Shown here one piece after another: positions 20,098 through 29,829 of a DNA stretch of 64,000 bases. Every line of letters begins with the position of its first letter. Position 1 is the stretch's first letter. The stretch lies in assembly GCF_000953135.1 (NCBI RefSeq), contig NZ_LN614827.1, positions 1,765,001 through 1,829,000 on the forward strand, read 5' to 3'. Position numbers and translations under genes: made by a program. The notes beneath the pieces are model-generated. The model was not told the DNA's origin. It searched no databases and worked only from the letters and a program-made list of their open reading frames with translations. Origin of the DNA: Legionella fallonii LLAP-10. GTDB taxonomy: Bacteria; Pseudomonadota; Gammaproteobacteria; Legionellales; Legionellaceae.

Positions 20098-20928
20098 TTA
20101 GGAATAATGTTGTTGTCTTGCGATATTATTAAGTACTCTGGCCAACCTACAACCAGCAAATAGAATTTGTTTTTGAGTGATATTTTGAGCTTTAAGCTGA
20201 TATCTTTTACTCGGAACTTTATGAGAAGGGATGGTATAAACTTGAGTTATAGCCAATTGATGAGACTCTTTAATCCACTGTTGTGGTTTTTTTTGAGCAT
20301 TTGCCAACTCACACGACCATTTCTGTTCTAACTGTAGCGCTTTATTTCTCACTTGAAATTTCTTGCTTTGCCCCAGAAGAACTCCTGCTCCATTATCCCA
20401 ATATTGATGCAAATTATCGCCTATAGAGTTAGAGGTAAGATAATATAAGTTACCACCTAAATCTCCTTTAGGTAACCGTTTCGACACTTTAGTTACTGTA
20501 TGTAGCGGCTGATGAATATCCCCGATCAAATGCGTAAGAATACGCAAACTTATTCCTTTATCAAAAGCGCTAGATTTGTTTGACGATAAAACTAAAATGG
20601 CTTGTTTAATTCCCCATAAAGCATTCACTTCCTGCAATGGCGGAAGTTTGCTTTGATCATTAGAAAAAGGGATATCAATGTAGTGTAAATTATCAAACCA
20701 ATGAACATCATTTCTACGTATTTGATCTAGCCATGCTGATGCAGTAACAAAATTGGGACTAGGAGAAAATGAATCTAAATAATGGTTATAGTCCTCACAC
20801 ATTTTTTTAGCCTGAGGCGTCAAATGATCGTAAGCAATTTGAGCGACCAATTGATGCCCCAGGGCGTTCCAAGCATAGCTGTTATATGCTAAGAAAAATA
20901 ATATGAGAGTATAAATGATACGGATCAT
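20098..20928 (-). CDS. Secreted S1/P1-type zinc nuclease
   Basis: S1/P1 nucleases degrade single-stranded nucleic acids using three zinc ions. A signal peptide (MIRIIYTLILFFLAYNSYA) is followed directly by the WNALGHQLVAQIA segment, whose N-terminal Trp and His coordinate zinc after processing. Other ligands are in HWFDNLHYIDIP and HLIGDIHQPLH. Start 20928, two bases past the tolB stop, is chosen because it gives the signal peptide; this implies coupling to tolB. The 276-residue length is normal. Likely periplasmic or secreted by the type II pathway. Confidence 0.9.
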   Translation of the reverse strand: MIRIIYTLILFFLAYNSYAWNALGHQLVAQIAYDHLTPQAKKMCEDYNHYLDSFSPSPNFVTASAWLDQIRRNDVHWFDNLHYIDIPFSNDQSKLPPLQEVNALWGIKQAILVLSSNKSSAFDKGISLRILTHLIGDIHQPLHTVTKVSKRLPKGDLGGNLYYLTSNSIGDNLHQYWDNGAGVLLGQSKKFQVRNKALQLEQKWSCELANAQKKPQQWIKESHQLAITQVYTIPSHKVPSKRYQLKAQNITQKQILFAGCRLARVLNNIARQQHYS

Positions 20929-20930
20929 TA

Positions 20931-22187
20931 TTAGCCTAGGTATGGAGACCATGCCGGCTCTTGTACATCACCCTCTCGAGCAGGAAGTCTAATTCTTATT
21001 CGTCCATCGATAGATACTATACCCAATACTCCTCTATCTTGATAATGAGTAGCATACAACACTAAACGACTATTAGGTGCTACAGAAGGCGATTCATCAC
21101 GTCCAGAAAACGTTAAGTTGGAAACAGGCCCTCCACTCACACTTTGTAAACCAATATTAAATTGTCTGTCCTCTCTATGCAGCATTATTATGTTTTTCAT
21201 ATCGGGAGTATAAGAAGCACGAGCGTTATAATTCCCCTCAAAAGTTAACCGTGTTATTTGTCCGTCAGCTAATGACAAACGATAAATTTGTGGCGAACCA
21301 CCTCTGCCAGAGGTAAATAGTAAACTCTGTCCATCAGGCGAAAAACGAGGCTCTGTATCAATTGCATCACCAAAAGTTAATTGCTTCATGCTACCGTTGG
21401 TGATGTCCACATTATAAATTTTAGGAGTACCGCTCTTAGAGAGAACAACGGCTAAATGACGTCCATCAGGAGACCAAGCAGGAGCACCATTAATTCCAGG
21501 GAAACTCGTGATCAAACGACGTTGTCCACTTTCAACTGAAACGGTAAATATCTGAGCACGTTTCTTCTCAAAGGAAACATAAGAAATTTCTTTACCATTA
21601 GGTGACCATGAGGGTGACATAATGGGTTCAGGAGAAACAAGTAAACTTTGAGGATTGTGTCCATCTGCATCAGCCACCTCTAAAGAATAACGAGTTCTTT
21701 GAGGGGTTCTTTGTACTGAGATATAAGCGATACGAGTAGAAAATATACCTCGTTCTCCTGTCAGTTTTTGATACACTTCATCGCTAATATGATGAGCTAA
21801 TGCTCTTATTTCATTAGAGTTAATTTGGTAAGTTTTAGTCAGGAGCGTGTTTCCATTCGCCACCGCATCCGCCAATTTGTAACTCACTTCATAGCGGTTT
21901 CCTATTCTATTGACCTTACCGGTGACTACGCTGTCTGCCCCCAATTGTCGTAGAGTGCTTACAGGAGATTGAGCGTTCGCACTATCAGGACCAGAAATAA
22001 TTTTAAATTGGCCAGACAGGGTTAAATCATTTTCAATAACATGTGCAATCTCTTGAGCCCCTGCATCGGAACCAAATGAATTAATTGCGATAGGTAAGGC
22101 TGAGTTAATACCTTGTGTTAACTCTAAATCAAGAGCAAACACCTGATTCACAAAAAATAATAGAAATAATGTAATAAATCGGTTCAT
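20931..22187 (-). CDS. tolB: Tol-Pal system beta-propeller protein TolB
   Basis: TolB is the periplasmic component linking the TolQRA motor to Pal during outer-membrane constriction. The signal peptide ends near [11 protein letters not shown]; an N-terminal D1 domain precedes six beta-propeller blades with repeated [25 protein letters not shown] and [13 protein letters not shown] motifs. A GTG one codon upstream (22190) is an alternative start, with the GGGGG ribosome site at the end of tolA. It follows tolA closely. pal is not the next gene. Confidence 0.95.
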   Translation of the reverse strand: MNRFITLFLLFFVNQVFALDLELTQGINSALPIAINSFGSDAGAQEIAHVIENDLTLSGQFKIISGPDSANAQSPVSTLRQLGADSVVTGKVNRIGNRYEVSYKLADAVANGNTLLTKTYQINSNEIRALAHHISDEVYQKLTGERGIFSTRIAYISVQRTPQRTRYSLEVADADGHNPQSLLVSPEPIMSPSWSPNGKEISYVSFEKKRAQIFTVSVESGQRRLITSFPGINGAPAWSPDGRHLAVVLSKSGTPKIYNVDITNGSMKQLTFGDAIDTEPRFSPDGQSLLFTSGRGGSPQIYRLSLADGQITRLTFEGNYNARASYTPDMKNIIMLHREDRQFNIGLQSVSGGPVSNLTFSGRDESPSVAPNSRLVLYATHYQDRGVLGIVSIDGRIRIRLPAREGDVQEPAWSPYLG

Positions 22188-22195
22188 CACGAGAG

Positions 22196-23200
22196 TTACC
22201 CCCTAACTTGTTCTGGACGAACGGTTAAACTAATATCACGGAACAAATTAAATGTCTCCGCGTCTGTAGGCACTGGAAGTGGTGATGCTTTTTTGATAGC
22301 GGTTTGAGCTGATCTATCAAGTAACGGGTCGCCACTGCTACGAGTTAAAGTGACCTCTAAAACTACTCCATTTGGGGCCAAACGTATTCTGAATTGACTC
22401 GACAAACTGCTGTCCACATTTTCAGGCAAAATCCAATTTTGTCCTATTGCATTAACAATAAGTGCTTTATATTTATCAACTTCACCAGCCATTCGTGCCT
22501 GATTTTCAGCATTTTCTCTCGCCTGCTGCGCAGCCGCTGCTTCTTGTTGTTTTTTTCTTTCTCTATCTGCTTTTGCTTGCTCGACAGCTTCTTTTTCAGC
22601 CTTCACTTTTTCGGCATGCTCTCGCTCTGCTCTAAGTTTCTCGGTTTTAACTTTTTCTTCCGCCTTTTTCTTATTAAGTTCCGCAAGTTTTTTAGCTTCC
22701 AACTCCTGTTGTTTTACTAATTTTTCTTTTTGCTTTTTTAATTCCTCTATATGCTTGGCTTCTAGTGCTTTTTGCTCTGCAAGCTGTTTTAAACGCTTTT
22801 TCTCTTCTTCAGCTTGTTTTTTTCGGGCAATAGCAATTTTATTCGCTTCTTCCTTTAATTTAGCAATATTTTGTTGCTCTTTAATTCTTTGTTGCTTTGC
22901 CAATTGAAGTTGGCGATCAAGTTCCCGTTGTCTATTTATTTCTGCCCTTTGCTTTTGTGCTCTTTCTTGTTTTAAGCGATTAACGGTCTCCATGACTTCT
23001 TTATTATCTACACTAACGGCTTTAACCACTTCTTGTTGCGGAGTAGCCGCAATAGGTTGTTGCATACCAGGCTTATTCTTGGCTTCCATAGTAAGCACAG
23101 GCTTGCTCGCTGAATTATCCGTCAAAAGCATGACTACTAAAAATAAATGAAGTCCTAAAGCAAAATAAAAGGCCTTTCGGTAACTGGGTGTACTAATCAT
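22196..23200 (-). CDS. tolA: Tol-Pal system inner-membrane protein TolA
   Basis: TolA has one membrane helix (residues about 10-30: [16 protein letters not shown]), a long Lys/Glu/Gln/Ala-rich helical domain II spanning about residues 70-235, and a C-terminal domain III ([20 protein letters not shown]) that contacts TolB and outer-membrane proteins. It is 334 residues long. The start overlaps tolR by 4 bases. Domain II is low-complexity but not a tandem repeat, unlike the helix gene at 52-54 kb. Confidence 0.93.
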   Translation of the reverse strand: MISTPSYRKAFYFALGLHLFLVVMLLTDNSASKPVLTMEAKNKPGMQQPIAATPQQEVVKAVSVDNKEVMETVNRLKQERAQKQRAEINRQRELDRQLQLAKQQRIKEQQNIAKLKEEANKIAIARKKQAEEEKKRLKQLAEQKALEAKHIEELKKQKEKLVKQQELEAKKLAELNKKKAEEKVKTEKLRAEREHAEKVKAEKEAVEQAKADRERKKQQEAAAAQQARENAENQARMAGEVDKYKALIVNAIGQNWILPENVDSSLSSQFRIRLAPNGVVLEVTLTRSSGDPLLDRSAQTAIKKASPLPVPTDAETFNLFRDISLTVRPEQVRG

Positions 23201-23655
23201 GCCTGCCCCTCTGCAGCTTCGTGTTCTGAATCAGTTAACAATCCAACTTGTTCAGCACCTGCTTGTTTCAGTAAAGCCATAGCTTGCACCACCTTACCGT
23301 AAGCAACGCCTTGATCTCCTTTTACTAATACATTTAATTTCTGGCCAGATTGCTTGGCTAACTCAAGTTCCGCAGCAACCCGGACCACTAAAGCTTGAGC
23401 TTCTATGGGATCTGCAGGCGTACTACTTATATTAAGAAAATAGGTGCCCTGCTGATTCACGGAAACAATAATAGGCTCTCTATCTGTAGGTTGAAGATTT
23501 TGACTTGCGGCCTTAGGCAAATCAACAGTTACCCCTTGCGTTAACATCGGTGCAGTGATCATAAAAATAACGAGTAAAACTAGCATAACATCAATATAAG
23601 GCACCACATTAATTTCTGAAATGGGAGCTTCTCGTTTAACCTTTGGTCTAATCAT
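23197..23655 (-). CDS. tolR: Tol-Pal system protein TolR (ExbD family)
   Basis: TolR has one membrane segment with the functional Asp in INVVPYIDVMLVLLVIFMIT, followed by MLTQGVTVDLPKA and a periplasmic domain. The 152-residue length fits TolR. It pairs with TolQ to form the proton-driven motor, and its gene lies 7 bases after tolQ. Confidence 0.95.
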   Translation of the reverse strand: MIRPKVKREAPISEINVVPYIDVMLVLLVIFMITAPMLTQGVTVDLPKAASQNLQPTDREPIIVSVNQQGTYFLNISSTPADPIEAQALVVRVAAELELAKQSGQKLNVLVKGDQGVAYGKVVQAMALLKQAGAEQVGLLTDSEHEAAEGQA

Positions 23656-23662
23656 TTAGATT

Positions 23663-24376
23663 TCATCCTCTTGCAGCGCTAGAAGTTTGTTGCTCGATTA
23701 GAGAGATTAACTCTTCTTGAAACAAATCAAATCTATTTAATAATGCATTAGCACGAGCGGTATACCGGTTATACGCGATAACAGCAGGAATTGCTGTAAA
23801 TAACCCTAAAGCAGTTGCAACTAATGCCTCAGAAATACCAGGAGCCACCATTGCTATAGTTGCCTGTTGAGCATGGCCTAATGCCTGAAAAGAGGTCATT
23901 ATACCCCATACTGTACCAAATAGACCCACATAAGGTGAAATAGAGCCAACTGAAGCAAAAAAAGGTAAATGTTGTTCTAATTTCTCCGCCTCTTTAGCAT
24001 GGCTAATTTGCATTACACGCTGAATAGGCTCAATACTTACGCTCCCTTGTTTTCTTGCACGTACAAACTCCTTAAAGCCAGCATGGAAAATTGCAGCCAT
24101 GCCCTGCTTCTCTTCTGCATTGCTATCAATATCGGCATAAAGTTTGCTCAAGTCCCCGCTGTCCCAGAATCGTCTATTAAAAGCGTCCGTTAACTGTTTC
24201 TTACGCTTAAAAAACCATGCTCTTTGAAAAATTAAAGTCCAAGACACTATTGACGCAATCAGCAGTAGCATCATTACTGATTTAACTACTAAACCTGCTT
24301 GCATAAAATACATCAACACATTTGCTTGATTACTCACCGTTGTCTCCACTATCAAAATATATAATAGTTCATTCAT
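23663..24376 (-). CDS. tolQ: Tol-Pal system protein TolQ (ExbB/MotA family)
   Basis: TolQ is the three-helix proton-channel subunit. The first helix lies at about residues 28-50; the conserved pair FFASVGSISPYVGLFGTVWG and MVAPGISEALVATALGLFTA lines the channel. The 237-residue length is typical. Its ATG overlaps the ybgC stop in a TAATG arrangement, indicating coupled translation within ybgC-tolQRAB. Confidence 0.96.
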   Translation of the reverse strand: MNELLYILIVETTVSNQANVLMYFMQAGLVVKSVMMLLLIASIVSWTLIFQRAWFFKRKKQLTDAFNRRFWDSGDLSKLYADIDSNAEEKQGMAAIFHAGFKEFVRARKQGSVSIEPIQRVMQISHAKEAEKLEQHLPFFASVGSISPYVGLFGTVWGIMTSFQALGHAQQATIAMVAPGISEALVATALGLFTAIPAVIAYNRYTARANALLNRFDLFQEELISLIEQQTSSAARG

Positions 24377-24765
24377 TAGCCGCCAAAATTAGGCAATTGT
24401 TGTGGCTTTAGCTCACTATTAACACATACTGCTTGAATTTGAGCCTCACACACTGTCAGCCCCAATTGATTGGTCACTATCTGTTCAAACATAAAACTAC
24501 ATGCTTTTACATTTTTTATCTGCGTTACTATTGTTAACACATCATCCAATTTTGCTGGATAAAGATATTTAATGGTTAACTCTCTAATCGCAAATAAAAC
24601 ATCGCGTTTTATTAGTTCACTTAACGTCCAATTATTATTTCTCAGTAATTCTGCTCGCGCTCTTTCTAAATAACGCAAATAATTAGCATGATAAACAATT
24701 CCCATAAAATCGACATCTTCTGTATAAACTCTAATTATATGTTGCTGCGCGGTCATAAAATTCAT
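24376..24765 (-). CDS. ybgC: Acyl-CoA thioesterase YbgC
   Basis: This hotdog-fold thioesterase of the Tol cluster carries the 4-hydroxybenzoyl-CoA thioesterase signature VYTEDVDFMGIVYHANYLRYLERAR (read in part), with Asp and His in DFMGIVYH. At 129 residues it is of normal size. It lies between ruvB (3 bases away) and tolQ (1-base overlap), the conserved cluster order. Confidence 0.92.
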   Translation of the reverse strand: MNFMTAQQHIIRVYTEDVDFMGIVYHANYLRYLERARAELLRNNNWTLSELIKRDVLFAIRELTIKYLYPAKLDDVLTIVTQIKNVKACSFMFEQIVTNQLGLTVCEAQIQAVCVNSELKPQQLPNFGG

Positions 24766-24768
24766 GAG

Positions 24769-25779
24769 TTATTCCAATTCAATCACGTTTAAACCAAAAT
24801 GCTCATAAGCTCGTGAAGTCGCCATTCTACCTCTAGGTGTGCGCATAAGGAATCCTTGTTGTATTAAAAAAGGCTCTAAAACATCTTCTATTGTACCTTT
24901 TTCTTCTCCGATAGCGGCTGCAATACTGTCAACACCGACAGGACCGCCACCAAAATGTTCTATAACTGCCAGTAATAACTTTCTATCCATTAAATCGAAA
25001 CCTAATTGATCTATATCCAGCATTACTAAAGCTTTCTGCGCAATATCCATAGTAATTATGCCACGACCTTTTACTTCTGCATAATCTCTCACTCGTCTTA
25101 ATAAGCGATTGGCAATTCGTGGTGTACCTCTAGAGCGTCGGGCAATTTCTCTAGCACCTTCTGGCTCTGTAGGAACATGAAGTAGTTGAGCAGATCGAGA
25201 GACTATTTGTGTCAGTGAATCTTCAGAATAATATTCCAAGCGCTGTACTATGCCAAATCGATCTCTTAGCGGAGAAGTTAATAAGCCAGCCCTTGTTGTC
25301 GCTCCAATTAAGGTAAATGGAGGAAGCTCCAATTTAATAGATCGAGCAGCAGGCCCCTCTCCTATCATAATATCGAGCTTATAGTCTTCCATTGCAGGAT
25401 AAAGAATTTCTTCTATTACTGGACTTAATCTATGTATTTCATCAATAAATAAAACATCATTTTGCTGTAAATTAGTTAAAATCGCAGCAATATCACCGGC
25501 CCTCTCAATCACAGGCCCAGAGGTCTGTCGAATGTTTACCCCCATTTCGTGGGCAATGATATTAGCTAAAGTAGTTTTTCCTAAACCTGGAGGGCCAAAA
25601 ACAAGAACATGGTCTAGTGGATCCTTTCTTTTTTTAGCAGCATTAATGAAGATTTGCATTTGTGAACTAACCGTCTCTTGCCCTATATATTCCGCAAGAC
25701 TTAGAGGTCTGATAGCCCGATCAATAGCTTCTTCAGAGACAATAGTTTGATTACTGATTAAGCGATCACTTTCCAGCAT
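24769..25779 (-). CDS. ruvB: Holliday junction helicase subunit RuvB
   Basis: RuvB is the AAA+ motor for branch migration. Walker A is GPPGLGKTT, Walker B is [10 protein letters not shown], sensor I and arginine finger are in [18 protein letters not shown], and a winged-helix domain ends the protein. The ATG at 25779 ([10 protein letters not shown]) gives the standard 336 residues; the frame extends 59 codons upstream into repetitive non-coding sequence and that extension is rejected. The usual ruvC-ruvA genes are not upstream; a repeat region separates ruvB from the next gene. Confidence 0.95.
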   Translation of the reverse strand: MLESDRLISNQTIVSEEAIDRAIRPLSLAEYIGQETVSSQMQIFINAAKKRKDPLDHVLVFGPPGLGKTTLANIIAHEMGVNIRQTSGPVIERAGDIAAILTNLQQNDVLFIDEIHRLSPVIEEILYPAMEDYKLDIMIGEGPAARSIKLELPPFTLIGATTRAGLLTSPLRDRFGIVQRLEYYSEDSLTQIVSRSAQLLHVPTEPEGAREIARRSRGTPRIANRLLRRVRDYAEVKGRGIITMDIAQKALVMLDIDQLGFDLMDRKLLLAVIEHFGGGPVGVDSIAAAIGEEKGTIEDVLEPFLIQQGFLMRTPRGRMATSRAYEHFGLNVIELE

Positions 25780-25970
25780 AATAGTTTTTATAGGTTTACC
25801 CGAATGAAAGCATTTTAACATATGTTTTTTTAATCGCAGCTTTTTCTTTGGTGATTTATCGAATATATCTGCTGTTGAGAGGAATCGACGGTCATAGATT
25901 AAAGCAACGACGCCGTCTTCAGGAGATCCTTCGTCGCAAGCTCCTTTGGATAACAATTAATTTAATGTCA

Positions 25971-26374
25971 TTTTCGGATAAGAAAGTCTCTTACATCGGA
26001 ACCGTTCGTGCTGAAGAAAGAGAGAACCCGCCTCAAAGCATCCACCAAGACAAAAATCTTGTGTATATGCTTCGAGACCCGAGGTATCCCCACAGAATTA
26101 TATCTTCTCTCGAATTACCGTGGCTTGACCACGGCATCCACACGGTGCATTATTAAATCACCTCTATTTCTTCAATGAAGTGGTTAAAAAGGAAATTTAA
26201 TCGAGTGTATTTCTTGGGCTTAAACTAACCATTACCCCTCTTGTAGATACCGTGGTCAAGCCACGGTAATTCGATCTTTAATCAATATTTGTGGAAATAC
26301 CTCAGCTCGAAGCGCCACCCCAACAGGAATGGATTGGGGTGATGGCTAGGATACTAACTTCATTATCCGAAAAT
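25971..26374. repeat. Inverted-repeat element built of palindromic units upstream of ruvB
   Basis: This gene-free stretch contains two similar arms in opposite orientation. The outer ends are ATTTTCGGATAA (25971-25982) and its exact complement (26363-26374). Inside, a segment near 26069-26097 (GAGGTATCCCCACA) matches the reverse complement of 26287-26312 (TGTGGAAATACCTC) with a few mismatches. The inner 28-base unit at 26111-26138 recurs inverted at 26246-26273 with one mismatch; each copy is itself a palindrome (CCGTGG-CTTGA-CCACGG). This looks like a MITE or a pair of REP-type elements. No transposase is present. Confidence 0.65.
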
Positions 26375-26451
26375 CACTGGCGCGAGAGATTAGATTGAGC
26401 TTTTTTCTTCCTCAACTTGATGGTTATGAGCTTTAGCTTCATGCAACCACG

Positions 26452-27156
26452 CTACGGCAATAGTAAAACCGTACATTGCGTATCGCTACAAGTAACACCA
26501 GATAAAATTTCTATTACTTGGGCCACCCAGTTTTTGTTGTCTTCTCTAACCAAAGTATTAATACGACCATAGATATTTTTATTAATTTTGCAATGAAGTA
26601 TTTTTGCCAAATCAGAAGTACACTTTACTGAAAAATAGGCTCTGTCCTTAGTAAAAGTTTTTATTTTGTTATTGACTAGTATTTTACCAAATGGGGTTTT
26701 ATTCTCTAAAATACTACGAATTACTTGTTCTGATAACTCATTAAAATTGATCGTTATAAAAGCTAACTCAACGTTGATATTATTCGACTTACTCTGTATT
26801 CCCCCCTTCCGATATTTAACTTTCTCCTTATTCATAAACATATAAATAACTCGGGAATAACAATTACTTTTATGATCTTGTTCAGCATAAATAGTCTTAA
26901 TTTCAGGAGTGCGTTGATAGTATTGCTCAATACCTATGGTCATTAACGGCTGAACAAGTAAAAAATTATAGGGCTTTGGTAATGATTCCTTATTCACCTC
27001 CATGCCGACTAACTTATTAATTTTCAAAAAATTTGATAAATTATCCATTCGTTCCTGAATAATTACTGATTGTTGTGTACTAGAGCTCGCGAAAACAGGA
27101 CAAAATAAAACTACAGTTTGAAATACCATCAAAAATAAAATATTCTTTTTAATCAA
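26452..27156 (-). CDS. Unknown secreted protein
   Basis: I do not recognise this 234-residue protein. The N-terminus is a clear signal peptide (MIKKNILFLMVFQTVVLFCPVFA) with cleavage expected after residue 23, so it is periplasmic or secreted. The mature part is mixed alpha/beta, lysine-rich, with Cys residues near 98 and 175-188 and a C-terminal Cys pair in GVTCSDTQC that could form disulfides. It is monocistronic, downstream of rpoE on the same strand, with about 130 bases between them. Confidence 0.65.
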   Translation of the reverse strand: MIKKNILFLMVFQTVVLFCPVFASSSTQQSVIIQERMDNLSNFLKINKLVGMEVNKESLPKPYNFLLVQPLMTIGIEQYYQRTPEIKTIYAEQDHKSNCYSRVIYMFMNKEKVKYRKGGIQSKSNNINVELAFITINFNELSEQVIRSILENKTPFGKILVNNKIKTFTKDRAYFSVKCTSDLAKILHCKINKNIYGRINTLVREDNKNWVAQVIEILSGVTCSDTQCTVLLLP

Positions 27157-27289
27157 TTATTTATTCCTTATTAGGGTAACTTCTCAATAAGTACGGGGAT
27201 AAAGTATGTTAGATCAAAAGGTTCAACCTACAACTCTTTCTTAATTAGACGATTATAGAATAATATCAGGCAACCAATATCGATGAAAA

Positions 27290-27847
27290 TTATTTAGAAT
27301 GTTCAATATAACCAATTAATAGTTTTCTGGCACGAAATATTCTTGACCGTACAGTACCTATAGGACAATGCATTTTCTTAGCAATATCCTCATAACTGTA
27401 TCCTTCAAATAGATACATGCCATAACAAATGCGCAACTCTTCTGAAAGTCTTGATATTGCCGACTCTATTTGCTCGCCAAACTCTATGTTAATTAATGCA
27501 TGTTCTGGAGAATTCCCTATAGAGTTATACTGCTGATGAACATATTGCTTTTCAGAATCTGATCTCAGATTAACTGCTCTAAAATAATTTTTAATAGTAT
27601 TTTGAGTAATTTTATATAACCACGTTGAAAATGAGCTTTCTTCTTTGAAGTAATCTAAATAGCGATAGACCTTGAGTAAAACCTCCTGAGACAAATCATT
27701 AACACTAGCCTGCTCATGAATATAAAAATATATGATTTGCTGAATTTTATGATGATAGCGACCAAGCAGAATATTATATGCCTTGCTATTCCCATTTTGT
27801 GCTAGCCTGACCAATTGGTCGTCGCTGTAAGACGCTTGAATGTCCAT
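27290..27847 (-). CDS. rpoE: ECF sigma factor, RpoE type
   Basis: Region 2 is seen in VRLAQNGNSKAYNILLGRYH and VNDLSQEVLLKVYRYLDYF, and region 4.2 in SYEDIAKKMHCPIGTVRSR with the helix-turn-helix followed by IFRARKLL. The 185-residue length is that of a minimal ECF sigma of the RpoE group, which governs envelope-stress genes. The ATG at 27847 follows AGAGG; one at 27862 is also possible. No anti-sigma gene (rseA) follows; the next gene is an unknown secreted protein. It lies downstream of sdhE-ygfX. Confidence 0.9.
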   Translation of the reverse strand: MDIQASYSDDQLVRLAQNGNSKAYNILLGRYHHKIQQIIYFYIHEQASVNDLSQEVLLKVYRYLDYFKEESSFSTWLYKITQNTIKNYFRAVNLRSDSEKQYVHQQYNSIGNSPEHALINIEFGEQIESAISRLSEELRICYGMYLFEGYSYEDIAKKMHCPIGTVRSRIFRARKLLIGYIEHSK

Positions 27848-27952
27848 AACATCCTCTTTCATCCGTTATTGTCTATGACTTTAGTGCTCAGATTTTATAG
27901 GCAAATAAAAGAACATATAGATTTATAATTAATCTTATTGTATTATTATACA

Positions 27953-28363
27953 CTATTTAGCTCTTGTTTTGAGATGAATGAGTTGTAATTGAGACTTAGG
28001 TACTTGATCATTAAATAAAATAATTATTTTTTTTGTTTTTCCACGGGATAATTCAATCAGTTGAAATAGTGCATTATGAATCAACACTGAAACTTCATCA
28101 TAGTGTTCTATTGCACCATTTTTTTTTACTAAAACCCATTCTGTTTGATTCCATCTAATTTCTTGAATCGATGAACATGGACTCTGATTAGTGTAATCCA
28201 TTCTAAATTGCAGGAGTATCAAACAGCATAGTACGATCTTAATGAGCAAATAAATAGAACTAAGATATAGCAATAAAATTGTAAATAAATAAAGCACTAA
28301 AACAAAACGAAAATAAACCTTTGATTTTCCAGGTTTAATTGTTATTTCGGATGATAGCAACAA
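27953..28363 (-). CDS. ygfX: YgfX-like membrane protein
   Basis: This 136-residue protein has two adjacent membrane helices (residues about 17-53) and a soluble C-terminal tail, the YgfX/CptA topology. YgfX is usually encoded directly after SdhE, as here. The predicted start is a TTG at 28363, and the reading frame overlaps the end of sdhE by 29 bases. E. coli YgfX was reported to affect cytoskeletal proteins as the toxin of a pair with YgfY/SdhE, while SdhE is better established as a flavinylation factor. Sequence similarity is weak, so the call rests on position and topology. Confidence 0.7.
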   Translation of the reverse strand: MLLSSEITIKPGKSKVYFRFVLVLYLFTILLLYLSSIYLLIKIVLCCLILLQFRMDYTNQSPCSSIQEIRWNQTEWVLVKKNGAIEHYDEVSVLIHNALFQLIELSRGKTKKIIILFNDQVPKSQLQLIHLKTRAK

Positions 28364-28583
28364 TTGTACTTAACTCTTCATCTTGTGGCTCGTCGTGCCC
28401 CATTAGCCAGGAAAATAATTCAGGATCAGTATAACTTAATAGTAGATTAAAACTTTTGAGCTCTTGTTCCGTCAGCTTATCTATACCACCATGCTCCATG
28501 AAACGTTGTAAAATAAGATCAAGCTCTAACATTCCGCGTCTGCAATGCCAGGACAACCTAGCTTTTTCTTTTGCATCTAACAT
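28335..28583 (-). CDS. sdhE: FAD assembly factor SdhE
   Basis: SdhE promotes covalent FAD attachment to succinate dehydrogenase SdhA. The 82-residue sequence has the defining RGMLELDLIL (RGxxE) motif, then ELKSFNLLLSYTDPELFSWLMG. The ATG at 28583 is chosen over 28622 because AGAGAG precedes it and the product length matches the family. It is coupled to ygfX. Confidence 0.92.
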   Translation of the reverse strand: MLDAKEKARLSWHCRRGMLELDLILQRFMEHGGIDKLTEQELKSFNLLLSYTDPELFSWLMGHDEPQDEELSTIVAIIRNNN

Positions 28584-28805
28584 TAATACTCTCTCTTTAT
28601 TTAATTTAATTTTCAATGTCAAATCGGATTATGATGCTTCCGGATCGCACATAAATACAACATCTTCTATGAGCTCGGCTTTCGCCGGTAATTCGAAAAT
28701 GGGCTAAGTCGACCGATGAGATAACTTTTATATTTAAGATTCTTAATAATGAAAGAACCTTTTAAAGAAAACATTACAAAATAGTAGTAAAATTTAGATG
28801 CCCAA

Positions 28806-29822
28806 ATGATACACTACTCATCTCCAAACGAAAACCATATATTTATTATGAAAGAAATGTTTGAGCATACGATTAATTCACGGGTTCTAACTACGTTTAG
28901 TTCTGTTGAGCATGAATTAAAATTTAACAAACAAAAGAACTACTTATTTGATTTATCTTATTTGAGTGTCCTTGAAGTTACTGGTGATAAGTCTTTAGAT
29001 TTTCTCCAAGGGCAATTAACTTGCGATGTCCGTTTAGTATCAGATATACAAATGCTCCAAGGAGTACAATGTAATCTTAAAGGTCGCATTTTAGCATTAT
29101 TAGATATTATTTTATGGGGAAATTATAAACTTATTTTGCCTATGGATTTGGTGGAGTCAACCCAGACCTCTTTAAATAAAACAGCCCAATTATCAAGAGT
29201 ATCCATCCAAAGAAACAACAAGCTAAAGATTTTTGGACTGTATCTACAAAATCATAACGATTTGATCCCCGATAAAACATTTTTGCCTAATAATTTATAT
29301 GCTCAAGCGCAAAGAGCAAACTACTGTTATTATCATTTAGGCAATGGTTTTTATATTTTTATAATTAAAACAGAAATTGAAGAGGAATTCTGTAAGCCAT
29401 TTAAGGAACAAGATCAATTATTAGGTTCCTTAACTTGGCATACATTAAGATTATATGCACAACAATTTGAGATCTACCCTGAATCTCGAGGTCTATTTTT
29501 ACCGCACCGCTTAGGCTTACATCAAACACAATATATTAGTTTTGATAAAGGCTGTTATAAAGGCCAGGAAATCATCGCCAGAACTCATTATAAGGCAACC
29601 ATTAAGCATGAACTTAATATCTATGTAATTCAATCAGAACAGGCTATTTATTCGGGTCAAAAACTGCTAAAAGTTGACGAAGATGTAGAGTTAGGTGAAT
29701 TGATAGATTATTCCTTACTTGGGGATAAGAATTATTTGATTACTGCCAGCACTCTTAAACAAGCACCTCAAATGGTGCGTTTTGAGGGACAAAGCCAGCC
29801 CATATCTTTAGAAAAGCTTTAG
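28806..29822 (+). CDS. ygfZ: Folate-binding Fe-S/tRNA maintenance protein YgfZ
   Basis: YgfZ is a GcvT-fold tetrahydrofolate-binding protein that helps keep certain Fe-S enzymes such as MiaB active. The signature KGCYKGQEIIARTHYK lies near residues 252-267, with the invariant Cys. FLQGQLTCDVR near the N-terminus is also family-typical. Length is 338 residues; starts at codon 15 or 18 are possible because the first 17 residues are not conserved. It diverges from sdhE, and pairing with sdhE across a shared promoter region is common. Confidence 0.9.
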   Translation: MIHYSSPNENHIFIMKEMFEHTINSRVLTTFSSVEHELKFNKQKNYLFDLSYLSVLEVTGDKSLDFLQGQLTCDVRLVSDIQMLQGVQCNLKGRILALLDIILWGNYKLILPMDLVESTQTSLNKTAQLSRVSIQRNNKLKIFGLYLQNHNDLIPDKTFLPNNLYAQAQRANYCYYHLGNGFYIFIIKTEIEEEFCKPFKEQDQLLGSLTWHTLRLYAQQFEIYPESRGLFLPHRLGLHQTQYISFDKGCYKGQEIIARTHYKATIKHELNIYVIQSEQAIYSGQKLLKVDEDVELGELIDYSLLGDKNYLITASTLKQAPQMVRFEGQSQPISLEKL

Positions 29823-29829
29823 GTTGGGC

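Noticed and set aside
22394-22720. Plus-strand ORF opposite tolA
   Set aside because: A Phe/Leu/Ser-rich shadow of the Lys/Glu-rich helix of TolA.
25780-25956. N-terminal extension of RuvB
   Set aside because: It would add 59 residues absent from the family and read through repeat-type DNA; the ATG at 25779 gives the standard protein.
25848-26156. Plus-strand ORF upstream of ruvB
   Set aside because: It crosses the inverted repeat element, has no ribosome site and no recognisable protein pattern.
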